NCBI GenBank assembly: GCA_944384745.1
Contig: CALWUO010000006.1
Coordinates: forward strand, 1-64,000
Reading direction: 5' to 3'
Length of the DNA stretch: 64,000 bases
Source: an uncultured Butyricicoccus sp.
GTDB lineage: Bacteria; Bacillota; Clostridia; Oscillospirales; Butyricicoccaceae
Shown here: positions 19,088 to 27,404 of the stretch, piece after piece
How the letters are laid out: every line of letters starts with the position of its first letter
Position numbering within the stretch: position 1 is the stretch's first letter
Made by a program: the position numbers and the translations under genes
The notes under the pieces: model-generated
What the model saw: only the letters and a program-made list of their open reading frames with translations
What the model was told of the DNA's origin: nothing
Database searches by the model: none

Positions 19088-19846
19088 ATGCTAGAATTTA
19101 AAAATGTTTACTTTAAATATGATACTGATGATTATTATATGCTTGAAAATCTATCATTTCATATAAATAAAGGTGAATTTGTTTCTGTTATTGGTCCGTC
19201 TGGCTGTGGTAAAAGTACAATTTTCCGCTTGATATGCAAATTATTAGAGCGTGAAAAAGGTGAAATATTTGTGAATAACCAATCTATTGATACTGGAAAA
19301 GGTTATTCTGGTTATATGCCACAGAAAGACTTGCTTTTTCCATGGCGAACGGTTGGAGAAAATCTAAAACTTCCAATGCAAATACAGAAAACATTTACAA
19401 AAGAACAGATGAATGAAAAAGTAAAATCAACACTTGAAAAAGTCGGACTGTCAGGACTTGAAAACAAAAAGCCTAGTGAGCTTTCAGGCGGTATGCGTCA
19501 ACGTGCCGCATTTGCTCGAACCCTTTTAACAGGTTCTGATTTACTTCTGCTTGACGAGCCTTTTTCCGCACTTGATTTCTTAACTCGAATTTCTATGCAG
19601 GAATGGTTGCTTGAACAATGGGAACGTGAACATAAAACCGTACTTTTTATAACTCATGATGTTGAAGAGGCTTTGTTTTTGTCTGGTCGAGTGCTTGTGA
19701 TTGAAGATTTACCAATAAAAAAACTTGTGTCTTTTGATGTGCCTTGTGGTTATCCTCGAACCCGTGAAAGTCTTACAAAACCAGAAATGCTAACCCTTAG
19801 AGAGCAACTTATAAGTATGCTAAGAAGGGAGGCAAATTTGATTTGA
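19088..19846 (+). CDS. thiZ: Thiamine-precursor ABC transporter, ATP-binding subunit
   Basis: Powers uptake of a pyrimidine precursor. It is 252 aa. Walker A is GPSGCGKST near residue 37, the Q-loop MPQKDLLFPWRTV follows, the ABC signature is LSGGMRQRAAFARTLL near 137, Walker B is LLLLDEPFSALD and the switch histidine is in FITHDVEEAL. The family is that of nitrate/sulfonate/taurine (SsuB-like) importers. Specificity is inferred from the riboswitch, tenA and the NMT1-like binding protein. Its stop overlaps the next start as TTGA. Confidence 0.88.
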   Translation: MLEFKNVYFKYDTDDYYMLENLSFHINKGEFVSVIGPSGCGKSTIFRLICKLLEREKGEIFVNNQSIDTGKGYSGYMPQKDLLFPWRTVGENLKLPMQIQKTFTKEQMNEKVKSTLEKVGLSGLENKKPSELSGGMRQRAAFARTLLTGSDLLLLDEPFSALDFLTRISMQEWLLEQWEREHKTVLFITHDVEEALFLSGRVLVIEDLPIKKLVSFDVPCGYPRTRESLTKPEMLTLREQLISMLRREANLI

Positions 19847-20592
19847 AAAAGAACAATAATTTACCTGCTTTAATTTTCACCTTTGCCCTGCTTATTATTT
19901 GGCAATTTGGAGCAATGAAAGTTAACGCTGCATACATTTTACCTACACCCATTCAGATTTTAAAAAGACTTTGGGAACTTAGAGAACCACTTTTCACCGC
20001 ACATTTACCTGCCACAATGAGCTGTACAGGCATAGGCTTACTTATCTCTATTGTTTTAGGTGTTGCTCTTGCAATTATTATGGATATGTTTCCTCTGGCA
20101 GAAAAAACATTATATCCTGTTATGATTGCCTCTCAAACAATACCTACAACAGCACTTGCACCGCTTTTTGTTATGTGGTTTGGTTATACAATTTGGAGCA
20201 AGGTTCTAGTTACAGTGCTTATAACATTTTTCCCAATAGCTGTTACACTTTTTGATGGCTTGCGTTCTGCAAAAACTGATATGATTGACTTAATGCGTAC
20301 ATTCGGTGCAGGCAAATATGAAATATTTTTTAAATTAAAATTACCTGCTTCCCTACCTTATTTTTTCTCTGCAATGAAAATGGCTATTCCAATGTCTATT
20401 ATTGGTGCGGCTATTGGTGAATGGCTGGGTGCTACCGCAGGACTAGGATATTTTAGCCGACGAATGATGACACAGTTAGATGGTGCAGGTGTATTTGCAC
20501 CGATAGTTTTACTTAGTGTTATTGCAATGGTTATTGTTAGCATAATCTCATGGCTTGAAAAAAAGCTTATAACATGGCGTGGAGATTTATAA
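19843..20592 (+). CDS. thiX: Thiamine-precursor ABC transporter, permease
   Basis: Inner-membrane channel subunit, 249 aa with about six transmembrane helices and a binding-protein-dependent transport domain. The EAA-like loop is around LMRTFGAGKYEIFFKLKLPASLPYFF. The hydrophobic N-terminus and YILPTPIQILKRLWEL match the SsuC/ThiX type. The start is TTG, overlapping the ATPase stop by 4 bp; GGGAGG is 10 bases upstream. Substrate is inferred from neighbours. Confidence 0.87.
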   Translation: MKKNNNLPALIFTFALLIIWQFGAMKVNAAYILPTPIQILKRLWELREPLFTAHLPATMSCTGIGLLISIVLGVALAIIMDMFPLAEKTLYPVMIASQTIPTTALAPLFVMWFGYTIWSKVLVTVLITFFPIAVTLFDGLRSAKTDMIDLMRTFGAGKYEIFFKLKLPASLPYFFSAMKMAIPMSIIGAAIGEWLGATAGLGYFSRRMMTQLDGAGVFAPIVLLSVIAMVIVSIISWLEKKLITWRGDL

Positions 20593-20621
20593 AATATACA
20601 TCTATAATAGGAGGATTTAAG

Positions 20622-21635
20622 ATGAAAAAAAGAATTTTTGCAGCATTTACTGCTGCGGTGATGTTACTTGCAGGCTGTTCAACAAATAATAACAATTCTG
20701 CAAGCGGTTCTGCAAATAGTGATGACCTTAGAGAACTAACAGTCGTTTTAGATTGGTATCCAAATGCATTGCATGCGTTTTTATATCAAGCTGAACAAGC
20801 GGGTTATTTTGCTGAAGAGGGCTTGACAGTCAAATTACAATCACCAGCAGGCACAAATGACGCTATCAGTATGATTGCCGCAGGACAAGCCGATATTGGT
20901 CTTTATTATCAACAAGATGTTATTCAGTCAAGAGCTGACCAGAATATTCCTGTAAAGTCCATAGGTGCAGTTGTACAAAGTCCGCTTAATATTGTGCTTT
21001 CATTAAAAGAAAAGAATATCACCGAACCAAAAGACCTAGTGGGAAAAACCATTGGTTATGCAGGTACAGAATTATCTGAAGCACTTATCCATAGTATTAT
21101 GAAAAACTCTGGTGCTAGTGCTGATGATGTTGAAATGATTGATGTAGGTTTTGAACTTATGGCATCTATGACAACTGGTCAAGTGGACGCTACAATAGGT
21201 TGTCTAGTAAATCATGAAGTACCTCAAATGGAGAAAGAGGGTTTTGAAGTAAACTATTTCTTCCCTGATGATTTTGGTGTACCACAATATTATGAAGGAG
21301 TATTCCTTGCAAATGACAATATGATAGAAAATGAACCAGAAGTGCTTAAAGGCTTTTTAAGAGCTTGCGAAAAAGGCTTTGAAGATTTTAAAAACTCACC
21401 AACAGAAGTATTAAATGTACTGCTTGAAAATCAAGATGAAGCTAATTTCCCTCTTGACCCAGACGTTGAAAAACAATCTGTTGAAACCCTTTTGCCACTT
21501 ATGGAAACCGAGTCTGCAAAATTCTTAAGCCAAACAGAAGAATGCTGGCAGGAAAATATTGATTGGCTTTATGAAGAAGGCATTATTTCTGAAAAACCAG
21601 ATGTTTCTGATGTTATGGTAAATCTTGACTATTAA
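20622..21635 (+). CDS. thiY: Thiamine-precursor-binding lipoprotein (NMT1/THI5-like)
   Basis: Extracellular binding protein that captures a formylaminopyrimidine or HMP-like ligand. It is 337 aa. The signal peptide has a lipobox LLAGC, so it is a lipoprotein. LDWYPNALHAFLY near the mature N-terminus is the ThiY/THI5 signature. I start it at the ATG at 20622, where AGGAGG lies 7 bases upstream and a normal signal peptide begins; an upstream in-frame ATG inside thiX would spoil the signal peptide. It is the last gene of the operon, followed by a terminator. Confidence 0.9.
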   Translation: MKKRIFAAFTAAVMLLAGCSTNNNNSASGSANSDDLRELTVVLDWYPNALHAFLYQAEQAGYFAEEGLTVKLQSPAGTNDAISMIAAGQADIGLYYQQDVIQSRADQNIPVKSIGAVVQSPLNIVLSLKEKNITEPKDLVGKTIGYAGTELSEALIHSIMKNSGASADDVEMIDVGFELMASMTTGQVDATIGCLVNHEVPQMEKEGFEVNYFFPDDFGVPQYYEGVFLANDNMIENEPEVLKGFLRACEKGFEDFKNSPTEVLNVLLENQDEANFPLDPDVEKQSVETLLPLMETESAKFLSQTEECWQENIDWLYEEGIISEKPDVSDVMVNLDY

Positions 21636-21666
21636 AAAAATCCGCTTACAAAAGCGGATTTTTCTA
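21634..21666. terminator. Bidirectional terminator between thiY and the TauE-like pair
   Basis: AAATCCGCTT and AAGCGGATTT form a 10-bp stem with A and T runs on both sides, serving convergent transcripts. Confidence 0.85.
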
Positions 21667-22032
21667 TTTTTGTAACAGCTCTTTAAAACCAACATAGAGC
21701 AAAAAAACACCAAATATTCTTTTTAAAATATCAATAGGTATTTTATCGGCTATAAATGAAGCAAGAATACAAATTGGAACACCAGAAATAGTACACAATA
21801 TAAACGCTTTTTTATCTACTAACTTGTTTTTTATGTGTGAAATAAGTGCTGCAGGTGCACAAACAATAAAATAAAGCAGATTAGTTCCTGATGCAATTTG
21901 TTGTGGAACATTAAGAATAATTGTTAAATATAGTATTAAAATAGTTCCCCCGCCAATACCAAACCCCGATAAAATCCCCGTGAGTATGCCAACAATAATA
22001 GGAGTAATATATAAAATAAAAATCATCTCCAT
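21664..22032 (-). CDS. Half-size TauE/SafE-family permease, second half
   Basis: Membrane protein of 122 aa, half the usual TauE/SafE length of about 250. The glycine-rich motif GFGIGGGTILI in helix 1-2 and the closing RIFGVFLLYVGF match one repeat unit of the family. There are about four hydrophobic segments. It follows its partner by 11 bp and in a different frame, with its own ATG; I see no convincing Shine-Dalgarno, so translation may depend on the upstream gene. TauE/SafE proteins export sulfite or organosulfur anions or move other anions; the substrate here is unknown. Confidence 0.8.
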   Translation of the reverse strand: MEMIFILYITPIIVGILTGILSGFGIGGGTILILYLTIILNVPQQIASGTNLLYFIVCAPAALISHIKNKLVDKKAFILCTISGVPICILASFIADKIPIDILKRIFGVFLLYVGFKELLQK

Positions 22033-22043
22033 TAAAATACTTG

Positions 22044-22409
22044 TTACAAACCTAGAATTGCACGAAAACCACCATAAAGTATAAATATACCGAATATTCT
22101 TCTAAGCCATAACATATTTATATTTTTAAAAAATCTTCCAGAAATAAAACCACCTAAAGCACCGCCTATAATATATGGTAAAGATATAGATATATTTAAA
22201 TATCCATTCTTGAAATATATAAATGCTGAAACTATACTAAGTGGTAAAATAATTGCAACTGAACTTGCAAAGGCATTGCGTTCAGGTATTTTACACCAAT
22301 GTATAAATAAAGGCACAATAAATAATCCTCCACCAGCACCAAACAACCCATTAGCAACCCCAGCAAATGCACCAGTTATAATAAATTTAAAAAAATCGGA
22401 TATAAACAT
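22044..22409 (-). CDS. Half-size TauE/SafE-family permease, first half
   Basis: Membrane protein of 121 aa. GLFGAGGGLFIVPLF near residue 22 is the TauE/SafE loop with its conserved Pro, and RRIFGIFILYGGF at the C-terminus mirrors the partner gene. The two proteins resemble each other along their length, as the two repeats of a full-length family member do, so they probably form a heterodimer equal to one permease. They form a two-gene operon ending at the terminator shared with thiY. Confidence 0.82.
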   Translation of the reverse strand: MFISDFFKFIITGAFAGVANGLFGAGGGLFIVPLFIHWCKIPERNAFASSVAIILPLSIVSAFIYFKNGYLNISISLPYIIGGALGGFISGRFFKNINMLWLRRIFGIFILYGGFRAILGL

Positions 22410-22494
22410 AATAGATTTATCCCTTTATTTCAATATTATATTTTTATTTTAACCTAAAATAAAACATAAATACCTTAAAAAGAATAGTAAAAAC

Positions 22495-22523
22495 TTTACT
22501 GTTTTAATGTGATTTGTTATAAT
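22495..22523 (+). promoter_or_regulatory. Promoter of metA
   Basis: -35 TTTACT, 17-bp spacer, -10 TATAAT. The leader to metA is short (about 40 bases), leaving no room for a SAM riboswitch or T-box. Confidence 0.55.
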
Positions 22524-22571
22524 TATTTTATATGTGTTTTAATTTGACAAAAAAGGAGCATTAAACTCACT

Positions 22572-23492
22572 ATGCCTATAAAAATAGCTGATAGTCTTCC
22601 AGCTCGTGCAGTTTTGGAAAGTGAAAATATATTTGTTATGACAGAACACCGTGCATTATCTCAGGATATTCGCCCGCTTAAAATTGCACTTCTTAATTTA
22701 ATGCCACTTAAAATAGTGACTGAAACTCAAATATTGCGTTGTTTATCTAACACCCCGCTACAAATAGAAATTGATTTAATTCAAACAAGCACTTATAAGT
22801 CAGCTCATACCCCAAAAGACCATTTACTTACTTTTTATCGTACATTTGATGATATAAAAGATAATAAATACGATGGTTTAATTATAACTGGTGCACCAGT
22901 TGAACTTATGGAATTTGAAGATGTAGACTACTGGCAAGAACTTTGCACAATTATGGACTGGTCAAAAACCAATGTACATTCTACATTACATATTTGTTGG
23001 GGTGCACAGGCTGGTTTATATTATCATTATGGTATACCAAAATACAAACTTGATGAAAAAATGAGCGGTATATTTAGGCATAAAGTTTTACTTCCTAAAG
23101 AAAATTTATTCCGTGGTTTTGATGATGTATTTTATGCTCCTCATTCAAGGCATACAGAAGTACATGCAGATGATATAAATAAAAATCCAAATCTTAAATT
23201 ATTATCTATATCTGATGAAGCAGGTGTATATATAGTTGAAGCAAAATACGGTAGACAAATTTTTGTTTTAGGTCACTCTGAATATGATGCAAATACTTTA
23301 AAAGCTGAGTATATAAGAGATAAAAGCCGTGGTTTAAATCCTATTATTCCACGTCACTACTTCCCTAATGATGACCCAACACTTGAGCCTCCAATGACTT
23401 GGCGTTCTCATGGAAATCTGCTTTATACCAACTGGCTTAACTATTATGTATATCAAACTACACCTTATTATCTTGAGAAAAATTTTGAATAA
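22572..23492 (+). CDS. metA: Homoserine O-acyltransferase (MetA type), predicted acetyltransferase
   Basis: Activates homoserine for methionine synthesis. It is 306 aa of the class-I glutamine amidotransferase-like fold. The catalytic residues are in family register: Cys142 in HICWGAQ, His235 and Glu237 in GHSEYD. Residue 111 is Glu (TGAPVE). In characterised MetA enzymes Glu at 111 favours acetyl-CoA and Gly favours succinyl-CoA, so this is predicted to make O-acetylhomoserine. The ATG follows AAGGAG at a rather long spacing of 13 bases. Confidence 0.93.
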   Translation: MPIKIADSLPARAVLESENIFVMTEHRALSQDIRPLKIALLNLMPLKIVTETQILRCLSNTPLQIEIDLIQTSTYKSAHTPKDHLLTFYRTFDDIKDNKYDGLIITGAPVELMEFEDVDYWQELCTIMDWSKTNVHSTLHICWGAQAGLYYHYGIPKYKLDEKMSGIFRHKVLLPKENLFRGFDDVFYAPHSRHTEVHADDINKNPNLKLLSISDEAGVYIVEAKYGRQIFVLGHSEYDANTLKAEYIRDKSRGLNPIIPRHYFPNDDPTLEPPMTWRSHGNLLYTNWLNYYVYQTTPYYLEKNFE

Positions 23493-23620
23493 TAAATGAC
23501 TATATTTTATTGTTAATTTTTTCTCATTTTTACACTGCACAGAATTAGTTTTTTGTTTTATAATATTATCTGGTATTACTAACTAAAATGAAGGGTTTAA
23601 CTTTGAAAGGAGAATTTCTT

Positions 23621-24820
23621 ATGTTCTGCACACGTAAAGTGTCCGAAAATATTCACTGGGTTGGCGGTAGTGACCGTCGACTATCATTATTTGAAAATAT
23701 CTTCCCTATCTCTCGAGGCGTTTCTTATAACTCTTATGTTATAAATGATGAAAAAACCGCTGTAATTGATACTGCTGATAGCTCTATATCTGAGCAATTT
23801 ATAGAAAATGTTATGCATGTTTTAGATGGTCGTGACCTTGATTATATTGTAGTCAATCATATGGAGCCTGACCACTGTGCTAATATTATGAACCTTGTTA
23901 TGCGTTTCCCTAATGCAAAACTTGTAGGCAATGCAAAGACTTTTGTTTTCTTAAATCAGTTTTATTGTTGTGAACTTGAAGGTAAAACTGTAACTGTTAA
24001 AGAGGGTGACGCTCTTGAACTTGGTGAACATACTTTACGTTTTTATATGACACCTATGGTTCACTGGCCTGAAGTTATGGTTGCTTATGAGGAAAAAGAA
24101 AATATTTTATTCTCTGCTGATGCATTTGGTTCTTTCGGTGCATTAAACGGCAATATCTTTAATGATGAAATTAACTTCGACCGTGATTGGATTGATGATG
24201 CTAGACGTTATTACTGCAATATCGTTGGTAAATATGGTCTTCAAGTAAAGGCTGCTATTGCTAAATTATCAGCTCTTAATATTAAAATGATTTGCCCACT
24301 ACATGGCCCAATCTGGCGTAATAATTTTGAATATTTACTGGACAAGTATCAGCACTGGAGCGAATACCGTCCAGAAGATAAGTCTGTTGTTATTATCTAT
24401 GCTTCTATGTATGGTAACACTGAAAACGCTGCAAATGTTTTGGCTGCTAAACTTGCTGATGAGGGTGTTAAAAATATTGCGGTTTATGATATCTCAAATA
24501 CTCATGTATCAACTCTAATTGCAGAAATTTTCCGTTCTAGTCATATTGTGCTGGCTGCTCCAACTTATAATGGTGGAATTTACCCTATTATGCATAATTT
24601 ACTGCATGATATGCAACAGCTTAATGTTCAAAACCGTACTATCGGTATTATTGACAACGGTACTTGGGCGGTTACTGCTGGTAAGCAAATGCGTGATATG
24701 CTTGCTCATATGAAAAATATTAAGGTGCTTGAGCCAACTGTTTCTGTTAAATCATCTCTAAAGGAAGAAACTATGATTCAGCTTGAAGGCTTAAAGCAGG
24801 CTATTATTGAGTCTCTTTAA
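23621..24820 (+). CDS. Flavodiiron protein (FprA-type A-type flavoprotein)
   Basis: Reduces O2 to water or NO to N2O without releasing radicals, protecting anaerobes. It is 399 aa. The N-terminal metallo-beta-lactamase-like domain carries the di-iron ligands HMEPDH at residues 80-85, then histidine in VHWPEVM, aspartate in SADAFGSFG and histidine in PLHGPIW. The C-terminal flavodoxin domain starts about 255 with the FMN loop ASMYGNT. I start it at 23621 because GAAAGGAG lies 9 bases upstream; an earlier in-frame ATG has no such site. It is followed 15 bp later by tatD. Confidence 0.93.
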   Translation: MFCTRKVSENIHWVGGSDRRLSLFENIFPISRGVSYNSYVINDEKTAVIDTADSSISEQFIENVMHVLDGRDLDYIVVNHMEPDHCANIMNLVMRFPNAKLVGNAKTFVFLNQFYCCELEGKTVTVKEGDALELGEHTLRFYMTPMVHWPEVMVAYEEKENILFSADAFGSFGALNGNIFNDEINFDRDWIDDARRYYCNIVGKYGLQVKAAIAKLSALNIKMICPLHGPIWRNNFEYLLDKYQHWSEYRPEDKSVVIIYASMYGNTENAANVLAAKLADEGVKNIAVYDISNTHVSTLIAEIFRSSHIVLAAPTYNGGIYPIMHNLLHDMQQLNVQNRTIGIIDNGTWAVTAGKQMRDMLAHMKNIKVLEPTVSVKSSLKEETMIQLEGLKQAIIESL

Positions 24821-24835
24821 TTTTAGGTGTTTTAA

Positions 24836-25606
24836 ATGCTGTTTGATACACATGCTCATTACGATGATAAACGTTTTGATGATGACAGAGATGAAATCCT
24901 TAGCTCAATGCCTGAAAACGGTGTAGGTCTTATATTAAACCCTGGTTGTGATATTGAAACAAGCAAAAAAGCAATAGAGTATGCAGAAAAATATTCACAC
25001 GTTTATGCTGCTGTTGGTATTCACCCAGAATATATTGAGGAAATAGAGATTGATAACGCTATAAATGAACTTAAAGCACTTGCACTCTCCAGCAATCGTA
25101 TAAAAGCGATTGGTGAAATCGGTCTTGATTATTACTGGATAAAAGAACCTGAGCTTAGAGCTAAACAAGCTGAACTTTTACGTAAACAGCTTGAACTTGC
25201 AAAAGAGTTTGATATGCCTGTTATAATTCATGATAGAGACGCTCATGCTGATACACTTAAAATCGTTGAAGAATTTCCAGATGTCAAAGGTGTATTTCAT
25301 TGTTATTCTGGCTCTACTGAAATGGCAAAGCGTTTAATTTCACTTGGTTATTTAATCTCTTTTACTGGTGTTATAACGTATAAGAACGCTAAAAAAGCTG
25401 TTGAAGTGGTACAAAATATACCACTTGATAAAATTATGATTGAAACTGACTCCCCTTATATGTCACCAGAACCATTTAGAGGCAAAAGAAACAGTTCACT
25501 ATATGTTTATAGAATGGCTGAAACTATTGCCAATATAAAAAATATACCGCTTGATGAAGTTATAAATCAGACAACTGAAAATGGTAAAAAGCTATTTAAG
25601 ATATAA
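24836..25606 (+). CDS. tatD: TatD-family metal-dependent DNase/hydrolase
   Basis: Metal-dependent hydrolase linked to 3'-5' DNA trimming and repair. It is 256 aa. The metal ligands are visible: THAHYD at residues 5-10, glutamate in GEIGLDYYW near 95, histidine in VIIHDRDAH near 132, histidine in FHCYSG near 156 and aspartate in IETDSPYMSPEP near 205. It probably shares the transcript of the flavodiiron gene and ends at a strong two-way hairpin. Confidence 0.92.
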   Translation: MLFDTHAHYDDKRFDDDRDEILSSMPENGVGLILNPGCDIETSKKAIEYAEKYSHVYAAVGIHPEYIEEIEIDNAINELKALALSSNRIKAIGEIGLDYYWIKEPELRAKQAELLRKQLELAKEFDMPVIIHDRDAHADTLKIVEEFPDVKGVFHCYSGSTEMAKRLISLGYLISFTGVITYKNAKKAVEVVQNIPLDKIMIETDSPYMSPEPFRGKRNSSLYVYRMAETIANIKNIPLDEVINQTTENGKKLFKI

Positions 25607-25610
25607 AAAT

Positions 25611-25640
25611 ATGCGACTGCTTTTGCAGTCGCATTTAATT
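25611..25640. terminator. Bidirectional terminator after tatD
   Basis: ATGCGACTGC and GCAGTCGCAT form a perfect 10-bp stem with a TTTT loop; T-rich tails lie on both sides. It separates tatD from the converging M24 peptidase gene. Confidence 0.85.
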
Positions 25641-25646
25641 TTGAAA

Positions 25647-26708
25647 TTAAAGAATAATAAGTTCTTTTGGTGCTTTTGTAAGATTTCTGTTTCCATCTTC
25701 GGTTAAATAAAGCATATCTTCTATTCTAACACCAAACTTACTTGGAATATAAATTCCTGGTTCAGCAGTGATTACACAGCCCGCTTCCATCACACTTTCA
25801 CCTTTCATAGATACCATTGGTTGTTCGTGGATTTCCACTCCTACACCATGACCAAAGCCATGACCAAAATATTCGCCATATCCTGCATTAGTGATAATAT
25901 CACGAGCCACTTTATCTACATCACGGCCACGCAAACCAGCTTTAGCAATTTCAATTCCTGCCTTTTGAGCTTTTAATACAGTTTCATAAACCTCACGCAT
26001 TTCATCAGTTGCATAACCTACTGCAACTGTTCTTGTCATATCTGAACAGTAACCATTTACAATACAACCAAAATCCATTGTTACAAAGTCACCTTCTGCA
26101 ACAACGGTTGTAGATGGTACACCATGAGGTTTAGATGAGTTTACGCCTGTTACAACTATTGGGTCAAATGACATATTTTCTCCGCCATATAGCAACATTA
26201 AATATGTAAGTTTAGCCGCTATTTGTTTTTCTGTAACCCCTGGTCTAATTTCGTCTAAAATTTCCTCAAAAGCACGTTCTGCAATACGCTGTGCGGCAAT
26301 AATATTTTCAAGCTCTGCTTCTGTTTTAACTCTGCGAATATGGTTCATCATCTGACCCATTGGCACAACCTCAGCAGTCAGTTTTTCTTGCCAATTTGTA
26401 TATTCTGAATGGGTTAAAACCTCGTTTTCAAGTGCAATTTTTGAAACTCTATCACGTGCTAAAACCTCATTTACAGCTTTTGTGTATGGCTCACCAATAT
26501 TCACCTGACGCACTTCAAAATCTTTAATATTTTGTTTTGCTGCCTCAATATAACGGAAATCTGTAAAGAAAACCGCATATTTTTCCGATATATATACTAC
26601 GCCTGCACTAGATGGAAAACCAGTTGCATAACGTCTATTACATTTTGTTGTAAGAAGTACAGCATCTGCATTTAACTTCTTCATTTCAGTTCTAATTTTA
26701 CTAATCAT
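25647..26708 (-). CDS. M24-family aminopeptidase P / Xaa-Pro peptidase
   Basis: Cytoplasmic metallopeptidase that cleaves X-Pro bonds. It is 353 aa. An N-terminal creatinase-like domain (about 1-120) precedes the pita-bread domain. The ligands are Asp in VTMDFGCIVNGYCSDMTRT (two Asp), His in FGHGFGHGVGVEIHE, Glu in ITAEPGIYI and Glu in GVRIEDM. The size and order fit the short PepQ/YqhT type. Its start overlaps the end of aroQ by 8 bp, so the two are cotranscribed; the aroQ-pepQ pairing is common in Bacillota. Confidence 0.92.
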   Translation of the reverse strand: MISKIRTEMKKLNADAVLLTTKCNRRYATGFPSSAGVVYISEKYAVFFTDFRYIEAAKQNIKDFEVRQVNIGEPYTKAVNEVLARDRVSKIALENEVLTHSEYTNWQEKLTAEVVPMGQMMNHIRRVKTEAELENIIAAQRIAERAFEEILDEIRPGVTEKQIAAKLTYLMLLYGGENMSFDPIVVTGVNSSKPHGVPSTTVVAEGDFVTMDFGCIVNGYCSDMTRTVAVGYATDEMREVYETVLKAQKAGIEIAKAGLRGRDVDKVARDIITNAGYGEYFGHGFGHGVGVEIHEQPMVSMKGESVMEAGCVITAEPGIYIPSKFGVRIEDMLYLTEDGNRNLTKAPKELIIL

Positions 26709-27141
26709 TTTCTAAAATTCCTTTCATAGCATCTACTGCAAGCATGTAACTATTTTTTCCAAAACCTGCAATCACCCCTGCACAAACAGCAGCCAGTGCG
26801 GAATGGTGACGAAATTCCTCTCTTGCGTGAACATTTGATAAATGCACCTCAATACAAGGAAGTCTTGTTGCAGAAATCGCATCACGAATTGCATAACTAT
26901 AATGTGTATATGCACCAGCGTTTATAATAATGCCATCGCAGTTATCAATAGCTGAGTGAATTCTATCAATTATTGCACCCTCACTATTTGACTGAAAAAT
27001 TTCACATTCAAAACCCGCTTGTTCACATTTTTTGCGGAATTCTTCATTTATACTTTCAAGATTATTTCTACCATAAATACTAGGCTCTCTATTGCCTGTT
27101 AAATTTAAGTTTGGACCATGGATAAGCGAAATTTTTTTCAT
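26701..27141 (-). CDS. aroQ: 3-dehydroquinate dehydratase, type II
   Basis: Dehydrates 3-dehydroquinate in the shikimate pathway. It is 146 aa. Motifs are HGPNLNLTGNREPSIYG near residues 8-24 with the catalytic Tyr, IINAGAYTHYSYAIRDAI near 74-91 and EVHLSNVHAREEFRHHS near 98-114 with the catalytic His. The ATG follows AAAGGAGAAG. It is the first gene of the aroQ-pepQ unit. Confidence 0.95.
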   Translation of the reverse strand: MKKISLIHGPNLNLTGNREPSIYGRNNLESINEEFRKKCEQAGFECEIFQSNSEGAIIDRIHSAIDNCDGIIINAGAYTHYSYAIRDAISATRLPCIEVHLSNVHAREEFRHHSALAAVCAGVIAGFGKNSYMLAVDAMKGILEND

Positions 27142-27357
27142 ATGTTTAAAACTTCTCCTTTTAAACTATTTTTTTAATTATAGCACGATTTCTGTTTTTT
27201 GCAAATAAGCCTCTCATATCCAAATTTCTGCACAAAACATACAATATATATTATATTTCACACTGTATTATACACTTTTTTTACAAATCATAAAAATTAT
27301 AAAATTTATGCTGAAAAAAAGAGGATTTTAAGAGTTTAATTGCGTAATAATTATATG

Positions 27358-27372
27358 TAGGGTTTTACCCTA
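27358..27372. promoter_or_regulatory. Short inverted repeat ahead of dnaG
   Basis: TAGGGT-TTT-ACCCTA is a perfect 6-bp inverted repeat, 33 bp before dnaG, in an otherwise featureless AT-rich 263-bp divergent spacer. It may be an operator or a small leader hairpin. No clear promoter boxes were found. Confidence 0.3.
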
Positions 27373-27404
27373 AATTGAGTATATTATAAAAGGAGGTTTT
27401 TTAT

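Noticed and set aside
21664-22409. TauE pair as one frameshifted gene
   Set aside because: The two genes have equal length, each with a full repeat unit and its own ATG, and are separated by a stop codon plus an 11-bp gap. A single base change could not fuse them cleanly.
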